Translations under genes and position numbers: made by a program
In this document: positions 44,339 through 52,513 of the stretch, in pieces
Position numbering within the stretch: position 1 is the stretch's first letter
Layout: every line of letters starts with the position of its first letter
The notes under the pieces: model-generated
The model's input: only the letters and a program-made list of their open reading frames with translations
Told to the model about the DNA's origin: nothing
Database searches by the model: none
From: Brevibacillus choshinensis
GTDB taxonomy: Bacteria > Bacillota > Bacilli > Brevibacillales > Brevibacillaceae
DNA: 64,000 nt
Assembly: GCF_016811915.1 (NCBI RefSeq)
Contig: NZ_CP069127.1
Coordinates: 1,394,001 to 1,458,000, forward strand
Reading direction: 5' to 3'

Positions 44339-45592
44339 TCATGGGACAAGGTTCGGAGACGAAACACTTCTTCCCGATTGCTCCGTTTGGCGTTTTTCTT
44401 CACGCAAAACGCTGATAAGGGGGAAAACGAGAAATAAGTTGAGGATCGCCCCTCCTAAAAAAACAACGTGCAGTCCAGCCAACTCCGCCACTATTCCTGC
44501 GAGAAACGCGCCTATAGGTAAAGTCCCCCAACTAATCAGCCTGTAGGCGCCATAGACCCGCCCCAACAACTCATTGGGTACAACTCGTTGGCGAATCGAA
44601 TTGACAGCGACCACCCATGTTGTCCCGCCCATACCTGCCAGAAACATAGCGGCGCCCACCAGCCAAACATTTGCCCAGACGCCTGGCACGAACAGCATTG
44701 CAAAGGTACCGATAATGTCCAGCCCAAGCAATGCCCCCCGCCCAAACAAACGCTGCAGAGGCGATACCAGCAAAGATCCGGCGACACTTCCCGCAGCCAA
44801 AGAGGTTAACAGCAAGCCGTACTGGTACTCCTGTAAACCAAGCGGCCCCGGCGCTACCGCATAGAGCACCAGAATAGAAAAAAACGCGCTCCAGCAGGAC
44901 GCCATGATCGCCACCATAATGGCAAGCGTACGAAGCAGTTGGTTCGTCCATAAAAAGCGAACCCCTTCCGAAACATCTCGCCAGATGGAAGCCGATTGCT
45001 TCCGTTCGACTGAAAAATGTCCACGCATCAGAAGCAGGGCAACGGCAGCCGCAAGGAAAGAAACGGCACTGCCAAGCGCCGGCAGGAGAAGACCAATCGC
45101 CAGCAGATATCCTCCCAGCGGCCCGCCAATAAATTTGTTCATGATCGTTTCTACGCTGTAAATGCGCGCATTTGCCTGCTCTAATTGATCACGGTTAACG
45201 ACGGAAGGCACGAGTGCCCCAGAGGAAGTGTCGGATACCGTTTCGCAAGTCCCGACCAAAAACGCCAGAAAACCCAAAACAAATACCGACAGCCAATCTA
45301 ACTGCTGGGCAAAAGCCAAAACTCCAACGGCAGCCGTCCGAACGAGGTTAACAACGACCATGATGCGCTTTCGATCCAGGCGGTCGACGATCACGCCAAC
45401 CGGTAGAGCGAAGAGTAACCAAGGGAGGGTCAGCGCCAGCGAAACGCTTGCGACCAAAGCGGGAGAATGGGTAAGCTTCGCTGCCAAGAGAGGAAGTGCA
45501 AATTTGAACAACCCGTCTCCCAGATTGGATAGAGCCGTGGCCATCCATAACGCCCAAAATTCCCTGCCAAACCTTTGATGTGTCATGCGCAT
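44339..45592 (-). CDS. MFS exporter (MFS_3, transmembrane secretion effector type)
   Basis: The 417-residue protein has about 12 hydrophobic segments. FWALWMATALSNLGDGLFKFALPLLAAKLT at the N-terminus and PVGVIVDRLDRKRIMVVVNLVR (motif A region) are typical of PF05977 exporters, often linked to macrolide or siderophore export. Start ATG 45592 is seven bases after GGAGG; the other ATG codons nearby are less well spaced. It is convergent with the glycosylase gene and inside the tRNA-bracketed segment. The substrate is unknown. Confidence 0.9.
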   Translation of the reverse strand: MRMTHQRFGREFWALWMATALSNLGDGLFKFALPLLAAKLTHSPALVASVSLALTLPWLLFALPVGVIVDRLDRKRIMVVVNLVRTAAVGVLAFAQQLDWLSVFVLGFLAFLVGTCETVSDTSSGALVPSVVNRDQLEQANARIYSVETIMNKFIGGPLGGYLLAIGLLLPALGSAVSFLAAAVALLLMRGHFSVERKQSASIWRDVSEGVRFLWTNQLLRTLAIMVAIMASCWSAFFSILVLYAVAPGPLGLQEYQYGLLLTSLAAGSVAGSLLVSPLQRLFGRGALLGLDIIGTFAMLFVPGVWANVWLVGAAMFLAGMGGTTWVVAVNSIRQRVVPNELLGRVYGAYRLISWGTLPIGAFLAGIVAELAGLHVVFLGGAILNLFLVFPLISVLREEKRQTEQSGRSVSSPNLVP

Positions 45593-45618
45593 TTTGTAAC
45601 CTCCATTCATGTGTTAAG

Positions 45619-45654
45619 TAGTTACATTTTAAATTCCCCCGAGTAACTAGTCAA
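45619..45654 (-). promoter_or_regulatory. Promoter and likely operator of the MFS exporter gene
   Basis: On the minus strand TTGACT (45654-45649), 17-base spacer, TAAAAT (45631-45626). TAGTTAC (45619-45625) and GTAACTA (45643-45649) form an inverted repeat that encloses the -10 and most of the spacer, a natural repressor site. No regulator gene is adjacent. Confidence 0.6.
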
Positions 45655-45730
45655 ACTTATTTTGGCGGTTACTAAGTGTAGGTTATTAAATGCCGACTTG
45701 CATCTTGCGGTGGACAGACGATTGTGCTTT

Positions 45731-45809
45731 CGGGCAGTGATGCTCGATAGCGTTAGACCGCTACAATGGCAATGTAGAGGTCAGCGGTTCGATCCAGCAT
45801 GCTCCACCA
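45731..45809 (+). pseudogene. Decayed copy of the tRNA-Ala gene
   Basis: The 3' part (45756-45809) matches the tRNA-Ala at 43390-43465 with four substitutions and one deletion, including the anticodon region (ATGGCAA for CTGGCAG) and CCACCA end. The 5' part is more worn but can be aligned (CGGGCA...GCTC). The T stem is broken (CAGC for CCGCT) and the acceptor stem no longer pairs, so it cannot be a working tRNA. Even the upstream bases (TTACTAAGTGTAGG...) resemble the true tRNA promoter region. Confidence 0.8.
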
Positions 45810-45823
45810 TAAATAAGGACGAA

Positions 45824-45854
45824 AACTCTTGGAATTCCAAGGGGTTTTTTTAAA
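45824..45854 (+). terminator. Terminator-like hairpin after the tRNA-Ala copy
   Basis: AAAACTCTTGG and CCAAGGGGTTTT pair across AATT, then a T run; the counterpart of the terminator of the functional tRNA gene. Confidence 0.75.
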
Positions 45855-45921
45855 AAAAGGGGTAATGCATGATAAGGCATGAACAGAATCACACGCAATG
45901 TTGCGAAAACACGTTCAATAC

Positions 45922-45973
45922 TGCCAAAGCGCTGCCATCGAACATTTCCCTATTTCGTAGACTGCTTTTGGCA
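45922..45973. promoter_or_regulatory. Possible enhancer site for the sigma-54 activator
   Basis: TGCCAAA (45922-45928) and TTTGGCA (45967-45973) form an inverted repeat 53-104 bases upstream of the -24 element, a usual place for enhancer-binding proteins. TGCCAAA recurs at about 47398 upstream of the second sigma-54 promoter. Confidence 0.35.
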
Positions 45974-46025
45974 AAAATGAAAAATGGAAAACAGAAAACA
46001 CTGGGTTTGATAACGTTTTCATAAT

Positions 46026-46041
46026 TGGCATGAAATTTGCT
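46026..46041 (+). promoter_or_regulatory. Sigma-54 promoter 1
   Basis: TGGCATG-AAAT-TTGCT fits the -24/-12 consensus TGGCAYG-N4-TTGCW at every position. It lies about 85 bases before the first PLP lyase gene. Confidence 0.88.
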
Positions 46042-46126
46042 GCTAATGATCCGTACACAGCTGGCAGGAGAAGCATCGAAGAGGAACAGCCATTCAGTTT
46101 TTGAAGATGAGGAGGCGTAACAGAGG

Positions 46127-47284
46127 ATGAACTACATATCCAATCTAGTGAAAGTGAATAAGGATCCTGGGCATGGCTCCCATATCACCCCTATTTACAT
46201 GACTTCCACGTTTGTTTTTGATAATGCAGAGATAGGAGCAAAACGCTTCGCCGGAGAGGACCCCGGATTTATGTATTCGCGCCTGGGAAATCCAAATGTG
46301 CGAGAGTTGGAAGAGAAGGTAGCGGGATTGGAATATGGGGAAGGCTGTCTGGCTTTCTCATCTGGGATGGCTGCCATAACCGGTTGCCTTTTGGGAATTT
46401 TGCAGGCAGGCGATCATGTGGTTGCACACACAGCGCTATATGGAGCGACACACGCGTTTTTAAGCCAAACCGTAAAGAAGTTTGGCATTGATGTCACTTT
46501 TGTGCCCTTTCAGTCAGGAGAAGAGCTCGAACCACACATGACAGAACGAACGAAAGTGATCTATTTTGAAACTCCATCCAATCCTACGCTTTCCTTAGTG
46601 GATATGACGAGTGTAGCAGCGGTAGCCAAGCAAAAAGGCGTACTGACAGTCGTTGATAATACATTTTTGTCCCCGTATCTGCAAAATCCGATTCGATGCG
46701 GAATTGATGTTGTCGTCCACAGCGCCACCAAGTACTTGTCCGGCCATGGTTATCTGATCGGTGGACTCGTGATCTCGAGTAAGAAAATAATCGATCCGAT
46801 GAGAAAAGAAGTGCAGAAGACAATGGGAGCTAATTTGGCACCTATGGATGCATGGCTTCTCAATCAAGGGATACGTACGTTGCACATTCGGATGGATCGC
46901 TCGCAAGAAAATGCACGAATCTTGGCGGAGCGCCTGGAAAACCACAAGGCAATAGAACGGGTATACTTTCCTGGTCTGGAAAGCTTCGAAGATAAAAGGA
47001 TCATGGAGAAGCAGATGAGAGGTCCGGGTGCGATGATTTCGTTTGTCTTGAAGGACGGGTACAAAGCAGGTGTTACGCTCATGAATTCAGTGAAATTGTG
47101 CACCCTTGCCGTTTCTCTAGGGGATGTAGGGACATTGATTCAGCATCCAGCTTCGATGACGCATGCGATCATCCCCAAAGAAGAAAGGGAAAAGGCAGGC
47201 ATCGATGATGGACTGGTCCGTTTCTCCGTTGGGATTGAAGATGTGGAAGATATATGGGAAGACCTTGAAACGGCATTCGGATAA
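46127..47284 (+). CDS. PLP-dependent trans-sulfuration enzyme (methionine gamma-lyase / cystathionine gamma-synthase family)
   Basis: The 385-residue enzyme belongs to the Cys/Met metabolism PLP family, cytoplasmic tetramers acting on sulfur amino acids. Visible sites are YSRLGNPNVRELEEKVAGLE near residue 50, SSGMAAIT at the PLP phosphate, the DNTF aspartate, and the PLP lysine in VHSATKYLSGHG near 203. The C-terminal SLGDVGTLIQHPASMTHA block resembles methionine gamma-lyase, but the cysteine that gives that enzyme methionine preference (YGCT) is alanine here (YGAT). The exact reaction, such as gamma-lyase, beta-lyase or synthase, is thus open. It is driven by sigma-54 promoter 1. Confidence 0.88.
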   Translation: MNYISNLVKVNKDPGHGSHITPIYMTSTFVFDNAEIGAKRFAGEDPGFMYSRLGNPNVRELEEKVAGLEYGEGCLAFSSGMAAITGCLLGILQAGDHVVAHTALYGATHAFLSQTVKKFGIDVTFVPFQSGEELEPHMTERTKVIYFETPSNPTLSLVDMTSVAAVAKQKGVLTVVDNTFLSPYLQNPIRCGIDVVVHSATKYLSGHGYLIGGLVISSKKIIDPMRKEVQKTMGANLAPMDAWLLNQGIRTLHIRMDRSQENARILAERLENHKAIERVYFPGLESFEDKRIMEKQMRGPGAMISFVLKDGYKAGVTLMNSVKLCTLAVSLGDVGTLIQHPASMTHAIIPKEEREKAGIDDGLVRFSVGIEDVEDIWEDLETAFG

Positions 47285-47431
47285 CGGTGGAAGCAATCTT
47301 AAAAAGCTTTTATCAATCTTGCAAAAGCCCAAAAGTGGAAGAAAGCTGGTTTTTCCAGTAATCATTTGCAGCATTGACAAATCACCCAAAGGGTCAGTGC
47401 CAAAAACGTTGATATATCGCGGCTGAAGAAT

Positions 47432-47447
47432 TGGCATGGGAATTGCT
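47432..47447 (+). promoter_or_regulatory. Sigma-54 promoter 2
   Basis: TGGCATG-GGAA-TTGCT, again a full consensus match and the same 7-base -24 block as promoter 1, 46 bases before the MalY/PatB gene. Confidence 0.88.
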
Positions 47448-47492
47448 TTTGGATATATGCAGATGCAAATGATGAACAGGGAGGTTATGGAG

Positions 47493-48674
47493 ATGAAGCA
47501 TGATTTCGATCAAGTGATCAGCCGAGTAAATACAGCCTGCGAAAAATGGGATGATCTTCAAAATCGCTTTGGTGTGAGTGACGCCATCCCGATGTGGGTT
47601 GCGGATATGGATTTTACGTCGCCTCCCCCCGTTATCGAAGCTTTACGTCAAAGAGTTGAGCATGGCATATACGGCTATACGTACCGACCTGACTCCTATG
47701 CTGAGGCCATCGTTGATTGGGTGAAAAGAAGACATCATTGGCCGATCGACAGAAAATGGATCGCTCACAGTCCTGGCGTGCTCGCAGCCTTATCCACGAT
47801 CATTCTGACATGCTCACAGCCCGGGGATAAAGTCATCATTCAAACGCCAGTCTATCATCCGTTCTCTCGTACCATCAAGGCGCTGGGACGTGAAGTGGTA
47901 AACAACCCGCTCCATTTGGAAAACGGGCGATATACGATGGATTTTGCGGATTTGGAAGCTAAAATCGACTCTACGGTTAAAATCCTGGTGCTTTGCAATC
48001 CACATAATCCAGTAGGGAGAGTCTGGACCGGGGAAGAGCTGACGAGGCTAGGCCAAATTTGCATCCAGAATAACATTCTAGTCGTTTCAGACGAGATTCA
48101 TTGCGACGTTGTGTACAAAGGACATAAACATATACCGTTTGCCTCCATTTCAGAAGAGTTCGCCGATCAATCGATTACCTGCATAGCGCCTTCCAAAACC
48201 TTTAATCTAGCAGGTCTGCAAACCTCCTGCATCATTATTCCGAACGAGAATTGGCGAGATAGGTTCAACCAGTCCATGAACAGTCTGAACATCGGTTCCC
48301 CGAATCCATTCGGGATACTAGCGGCAGAGATTGCCTATCGTGAAGGTGAAGAGTGGCTGGAGCAAGTGATCGATTATTTACAAGGGAATCTGGACTTCCT
48401 AATTCGTTACTTTCAAGAGAACATTCCGCAAGTAAAAGTGATTCAGCCGGAGAGCACGTATTTAGTGTGGTTGGATTGCCGCGGATTAAGTGTGACTACA
48501 GATGAACTTGATAAATTTATGCTTAACAAAGCGAGAGTTGCGATGAATGAAGGGTTTATTTTTGGAGAAGATGGGGCGGGATTTATGCGAATGAATATCG
48601 CGTGCCCACGATCCATAGTAGCGAAGAGCTTACGTCAGATAGAAGATGCCGTTCATTTTTTGTGCAGGGCATAG
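47493..48674 (+). CDS. Cystathionine beta-lyase of the MalY/PatB family
   Basis: The 393-residue aminotransferase-fold enzyme cleaves C-S bonds of cystathionine or cysteine, giving ammonia, pyruvate and a thiol. MalY/PatB markers are MWVADMDFTSPPPV near residue 35, GIYGYTYRPDSY, CNPHNPVGRVWT, VVSDEIHCDVVY and the PLP lysine in CIAPSKTFNLAGLQ near 233. ATG 47493 is eight bases after GGGAGG. It has its own sigma-54 promoter in a 208-base gap. The regulator gene follows. Confidence 0.93.
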   Translation: MKHDFDQVISRVNTACEKWDDLQNRFGVSDAIPMWVADMDFTSPPPVIEALRQRVEHGIYGYTYRPDSYAEAIVDWVKRRHHWPIDRKWIAHSPGVLAALSTIILTCSQPGDKVIIQTPVYHPFSRTIKALGREVVNNPLHLENGRYTMDFADLEAKIDSTVKILVLCNPHNPVGRVWTGEELTRLGQICIQNNILVVSDEIHCDVVYKGHKHIPFASISEEFADQSITCIAPSKTFNLAGLQTSCIIIPNENWRDRFNQSMNSLNIGSPNPFGILAAEIAYREGEEWLEQVIDYLQGNLDFLIRYFQENIPQVKVIQPESTYLVWLDCRGLSVTTDELDKFMLNKARVAMNEGFIFGEDGAGFMRMNIACPRSIVAKSLRQIEDAVHFLCRA

Positions 48675-48723
48675 GAAACGTGACGAATGAAATGATCACT
48701 ATCACATCAAAATGGGAGGGCAT

Positions 48724-50166
48724 ATGACTGACTTTTCTTACATTCAAGATTTTGTCCAAACATTCTCGGAAAATATCAGCGAAGTACTTGGTTTTGATAT
48801 CACCATACTGAATGAAAAAGGCATACGAATTAGTGGGACCGGCAGTTACAAATACAGTATCGGTCAGCCATCACCGGAAGGTTCCTATTTACGGATGATT
48901 ATGGAAACGAAGCAGCCAGCAATGATCCAGGATGTGATGAAAAATGAATCACAATGCATGAGCTGCAAATATATGGGGCAGTGCAAAGTGTTAGCCTCCA
49001 TCGGTTTTCCGATTTTAAAGCGGGATAGAGCGGTAGGGGTCATTGGGATCATGGGCTTCTCTCCGGAACAGAAAGAAAGGTTGATCAGGAACTCTGACAT
49101 GCTGATACGATTTTTGCATCACGTGAGCGCTCTGTTGGAAAAAAAGCTGTTACTGCTGGAATACAGTCAAGAATCGGGTTGCGATGCGTACGAGGATGTC
49201 GATGCCCGAAAAAATGTCTCGTTCGATAGCATTGTTGGCCATAATACGGGACTGCGGGATGTAGTAAAAAAGGCAAAACGCGTTGCCAATAGTCCTTCAA
49301 CCGTTCTCATCAGGGGTGACAGCGGAACAGGCAAAGAGTTGTTGGCGCAAGCGATTCATCATGAAAGCAGTCGAAGAAAAAATCCTTTTGTTGCAATCAA
49401 TTGCGCGGCTATCCCTGAAAATCTGTTGGAAAGCGAATTGTTTGGCTATGAAGGAGGGGCTTTCACAGGATCAAGACGGGAAGGGAGCATTGGAAAATTC
49501 GAATATGCCAACCAAGGGACATTATTTCTCGATGAAATTGGCGATATGCCCCTTTCGTTGCAGCCGAAATTATTAAGAGTGCTACAAGAGAGATCCATAG
49601 AACGCATTGGCGGGAAAAAGATCATTCCGATCGATGTAAGAGTGATAGCGGCTACCCATCGAAATTTAGAGGATATGGTGGAAAAAGGTACCTTCCGAGA
49701 AGATTTGTATTACCGTCTCAATGTCATACCGCTGCATACCAAGCCCCTAAAGGAGCGGAGTGATGACATTGTGCTATTGCTGAGGTATTTCATTCGAAAG
49801 CATTGCAGAACGTTGAAGATCAATGAGCTGAGTATCGATCCTGTATTAGAGCAGTGGTTGATTCAATACGATTGGCCAGGAAACATCAGGCAGTTGGAAA
49901 ATGCTGTGGAATACATGGTCAACATAGCTGAATCGAATACGATCGGGTTTCATGATCTACCAGACTACCTGAACAAGCAGGAGAACTTCGCTTGCTTCAA
50001 GAGAGGCTTAAGCTTGGAGCAAATGGTTGCCGAGTATGAAAAAAATATTTTGCAAACCTTCTATTTTGCCGAACCCTATCGAAATGATAAGGAGAAAATT
50101 TCACAAACCCTGCAGATTAGTCTTTCTACGTTATATAGAAAGCTGGATAAATACCAACTGGTTTAG
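48724..50166 (+). CDS. Sigma-54 dependent transcriptional activator with three-cysteine sensor domain
   Basis: This 480-residue enhancer-binding protein has three parts. The sensor (1-150) has a GAF/PAS-like look (VLGFDITILNEKGIRISGTG) and carries C78, C81 and C87 in CMSCKYMGQC, a motif able to bind a metal or cluster or to form a disulfide. The AAA+ domain (about 170-400) has GDSGTGKELLAQAIH, ELFGYEGGAFTGS (the GAFTGA loop with serine at the end), and GTLFLDEIGDMPL. The C-terminal Fis-type HTH is KISQTLQISLSTLYRKLDKYQL. ATG 48724 is closely behind GGGAGGG. It surely activates the two sigma-54 promoters just upstream; a sulfur or redox signal is inference. Confidence 0.9.
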   Translation: MTDFSYIQDFVQTFSENISEVLGFDITILNEKGIRISGTGSYKYSIGQPSPEGSYLRMIMETKQPAMIQDVMKNESQCMSCKYMGQCKVLASIGFPILKRDRAVGVIGIMGFSPEQKERLIRNSDMLIRFLHHVSALLEKKLLLLEYSQESGCDAYEDVDARKNVSFDSIVGHNTGLRDVVKKAKRVANSPSTVLIRGDSGTGKELLAQAIHHESSRRKNPFVAINCAAIPENLLESELFGYEGGAFTGSRREGSIGKFEYANQGTLFLDEIGDMPLSLQPKLLRVLQERSIERIGGKKIIPIDVRVIAATHRNLEDMVEKGTFREDLYYRLNVIPLHTKPLKERSDDIVLLLRYFIRKHCRTLKINELSIDPVLEQWLIQYDWPGNIRQLENAVEYMVNIAESNTIGFHDLPDYLNKQENFACFKRGLSLEQMVAEYEKNILQTFYFAEPYRNDKEKISQTLQISLSTLYRKLDKYQLV

Positions 50167-50220
50167 CAATTATCTGAATGTTTTCATTAATAAAAAATCA
50201 AATGATGCGGAGAGAGGTGT

Positions 50221-51024
50221 ATGTTTGTGAAAAAGAGTTCCATTTTCGTTGTTGTCTCTTTGCTGGTTTCCCTTGTCGTAACGGCATGTGGCACAACACA
50301 AAATCAGGCAGCGCAGAGCAAGAATCTGCTGGAGCAAATAAAAGCAGAGGGGAAAATTAGAATTGGCACAGAAGGAACCTATCCACCGTTTACCTTCCAT
50401 GATGGTTCTGGAAAGCTGACTGGCTTTGATGTTGAGATCGCAGAGGAAATAGCGAACAGACTGGGCGTCAAGCCGGAATTTATCGAAACCCAATGGGACG
50501 GAATGTTTGCCGGATTGGATTCAAATCGATTCGATATGATTGTCAATCAGGTAGGAATTCGTCCCGACCGTCAGGAGAAATACGATTTTTCCGATCCCTA
50601 TATCCTTTCCAAACCCGTTTTGATTGTTCATAAAGACAATGAAGCGATTAAAGCATTTGCAGATTTGAAAGGGAAAAAAGCAGCTCAGACCCTTACCAGT
50701 AACTTTAAAGAAATTGCCGTCTCCTACGGTGCTGAAATCGTCGGAGTCGAAGGCTTTAACCAATCCATTGATCTATTGGCGTCCAAACGTGCAGATGCGG
50801 CTGTCAACGATGGATTGTCTTTTCTCGATTTCAAAAAGCAAAAGCCTGATGCACCCATTAAAGTTGTGGCGGAGCTGGATGAGCCTGCAAAATCGGGAGT
50901 CATGTTCAGAAAAAACAACAAGGAATTGGTGGAGGCGGTCAATCAAGCGCTCTCCGACATGAAGAAAGACGGCAAATATATCAGCATCTCGCAAAAATAC
51001 TTTGGAACAGACGTATCCAAATAA
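50221..51024 (+). CDS. Amino acid ABC transporter substrate-binding lipoprotein, cystine type
   Basis: The 267-residue lipoprotein has a signal ending VVTAC (cysteine near residue 23) and a family 3 solute-binding fold: KIRIGTEGTYPPFTFHDGSGKLTGFDVEIAEEIA... then RFDMIVNQVGIRPDRQEKYDFSDPY. The IRPDRQEKYDFS stretch and the short permease partner are like TcyA/TcyJ cystine-binding proteins, so L-cystine is the likely ligand, also given the neighbours; other polar amino acids are possible. ATG 50221 is eight bases from GGAG; GTG 50227 is an alternative. Confidence 0.87.
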   Translation: MFVKKSSIFVVVSLLVSLVVTACGTTQNQAAQSKNLLEQIKAEGKIRIGTEGTYPPFTFHDGSGKLTGFDVEIAEEIANRLGVKPEFIETQWDGMFAGLDSNRFDMIVNQVGIRPDRQEKYDFSDPYILSKPVLIVHKDNEAIKAFADLKGKKAAQTLTSNFKEIAVSYGAEIVGVEGFNQSIDLLASKRADAAVNDGLSFLDFKKQKPDAPIKVVAELDEPAKSGVMFRKNNKELVEAVNQALSDMKKDGKYISISQKYFGTDVSK

Positions 51025-51036
51025 GGGAGTGTTCGC

Positions 51037-51720
51037 ATGTTGACTGATGAAAGATTTCAACGAATCATCGACATCGTTGTAAATTCTTTTCTCCCTATGT
51101 TGAAAGCTGGGGTCGTTTTCACTGTACCATTGACGCTCATCTCTTTTTTTCTGGGGCTCATTCTCGCTTTGCTAACGGCACTTGCCCGGATTTCAGGGAT
51201 CAAACCGCTTGATGCCGTCGCTAGGTTTTATGTTTGGGTGATTCGGGGAACGCCTTTGCTCGTTCAATTGTTCATCATCTTTTACGGTCTTCCCAGTGTG
51301 GGGGTCACGATTGGCCCGCTTACATCGGCTATTATCGGTTTTACGATAAGTGTAGGTGCCTACAACTCGGAGATCATCCGGGCAGCAATCCTGTCTATTC
51401 CCAAAGGCCAATGGGAGGCAGGCTACTCGATCGGCATGAGCTATCGCCAAGCCTTGAAACGAATCATTCTTCCTCAGGCAACACGGGTTTCTGTCCCACC
51501 CTTGTCAAACAGCTTTATCAGCTTGGTAAAAGATACTTCCTTGGCAGCTACCATTACGGTTACCGAAATGTTCCGAGTCGCTCAGCAAATTACATCCACC
51601 ACTTATGAGCCATTGGTGCTGTATTGTGTAGCAGCCATCATTTATTTGATGTTCAGCACCGTTCTTTCTGAAGCCCAAGGACGTATGGAAAAACGACTTG
51701 ATCGATATGTGACGAGCTAA
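51037..51720 (+). CDS. Amino acid ABC transporter permease, cystine type
   Basis: The 227-residue permease has about five helices. The HisMQ-family EAA loop is EAGYSIGMSYRQALKRIILPQATRVSVPPLSN, preceded by YVWVIRGTPLLVQLFIIFYGLP. It should homodimerise, as in TcyABC-type systems with only one permease gene. It lies 12 bases after the binding-protein gene, with AAGGGAG before the ATG. Confidence 0.92.
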   Translation: MLTDERFQRIIDIVVNSFLPMLKAGVVFTVPLTLISFFLGLILALLTALARISGIKPLDAVARFYVWVIRGTPLLVQLFIIFYGLPSVGVTIGPLTSAIIGFTISVGAYNSEIIRAAILSIPKGQWEAGYSIGMSYRQALKRIILPQATRVSVPPLSNSFISLVKDTSLAATITVTEMFRVAQQITSTTYEPLVLYCVAAIIYLMFSTVLSEAQGRMEKRLDRYVTS

Positions 51721-51738
51721 TTGATAGGAGGAATGCGC

Positions 51739-52482
51739 GTGATTGAGGTGAAAAACCTGCACAAGCAGTTTGGACAAATGGAGATTTTGAAAGGAATCGA
51801 TCTAAAAATAGAGGAAGGTCAAACGGTTTGCATTATCGGGCCTTCTGGATCGGGTAAAACCACGCTGCTTCGTTGCCTGAATTTACTGGAGGTCCCTACG
51901 AAAGGAACCTTACACCTCGGAAAATTCACTTTGGATTTTGGGGATAAAAAACAAGTTCCTAAAGATGCGGTAATGAAGTTCCGACAGCAAACAGGCATGG
52001 TTTTCCAAAGCTATCATTTGTTCCCTCACATGACTGCACTGGAAAATGTAATGGAAGGCTTGGTCATCGTTCGCAAGCAAGACAAGGCGTCCTCACGGGA
52101 AAAAGCGCTTCACTTGCTGGAAAAGGTAGGATTAAAAGAACGGGCAAACCACTACCCGGCTCAGCTGTCAGGAGGACAACAGCAACGCGTAGGAATCGCC
52201 AGAGCGATGGCGATGGGACCTGAAGTCCTGCTTTTTGATGAGCCTACTTCCGCGTTGGATCCCGAGTTGGTAGGCGAGGTTCTGAAGGTGATGAAAGAGC
52301 TTGCCAAAGAAGGAATGACCATGGTCGTCGTCACGCATGAAATGAACTTTGCCCGTGAGGCAGCGGATAAGGTTGTATTCATAGATAAAGGTGTCATTGT
52401 CGAAGAAGGAACACCCGAGCAAATTTTTGAGCACACGCAGCATGAACGCACCTTGCAATTTTTAAACAAGCTATGCTCGTAG
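51739..52482 (+). CDS. Amino acid ABC transporter ATP-binding protein, cystine type
   Basis: The 247-residue ATPase energises the importer. Walker A is GPSGSGKTT, the signature [17 protein letters not shown], and Walker [15 protein letters not shown], with the H-loop in VVVTHEM. GTG 51739 is seven bases after AGGAGG, while ATG 51733 and TTG 51721 are misplaced. The length equals TcyC/TcyN of Bacillus. The thioredoxin reductase gene begins 31 bases later. Confidence 0.93.
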   Translation: MIEVKNLHKQFGQMEILKGIDLKIEEGQTVCIIGPSGSGKTTLLRCLNLLEVPTKGTLHLGKFTLDFGDKKQVPKDAVMKFRQQTGMVFQSYHLFPHMTALENVMEGLVIVRKQDKASSREKALHLLEKVGLKERANHYPAQLSGGQQQRVGIARAMAMGPEVLLFDEPTSALDPELVGEVLKVMKELAKEGMTMVVVTHEMNFAREAADKVVFIDKGVIVEEGTPEQIFEHTQHERTLQFLNKLCS

Positions 52483-52513
52483 CAGGATGGAACGAAAAAC
52501 GAGGAGGAAAAGG

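Noticed and set aside
45731-45809. Second functional tRNA-Ala
   Set aside because: Acceptor and T stems no longer pair and the anticodon stem has a mismatch.
43390-45854. Prophage or integrative element at tRNA-Ala
   Set aside because: No integrase, excisionase or phage gene lies between the tRNA copies; only a glycosylase and an exporter are present.
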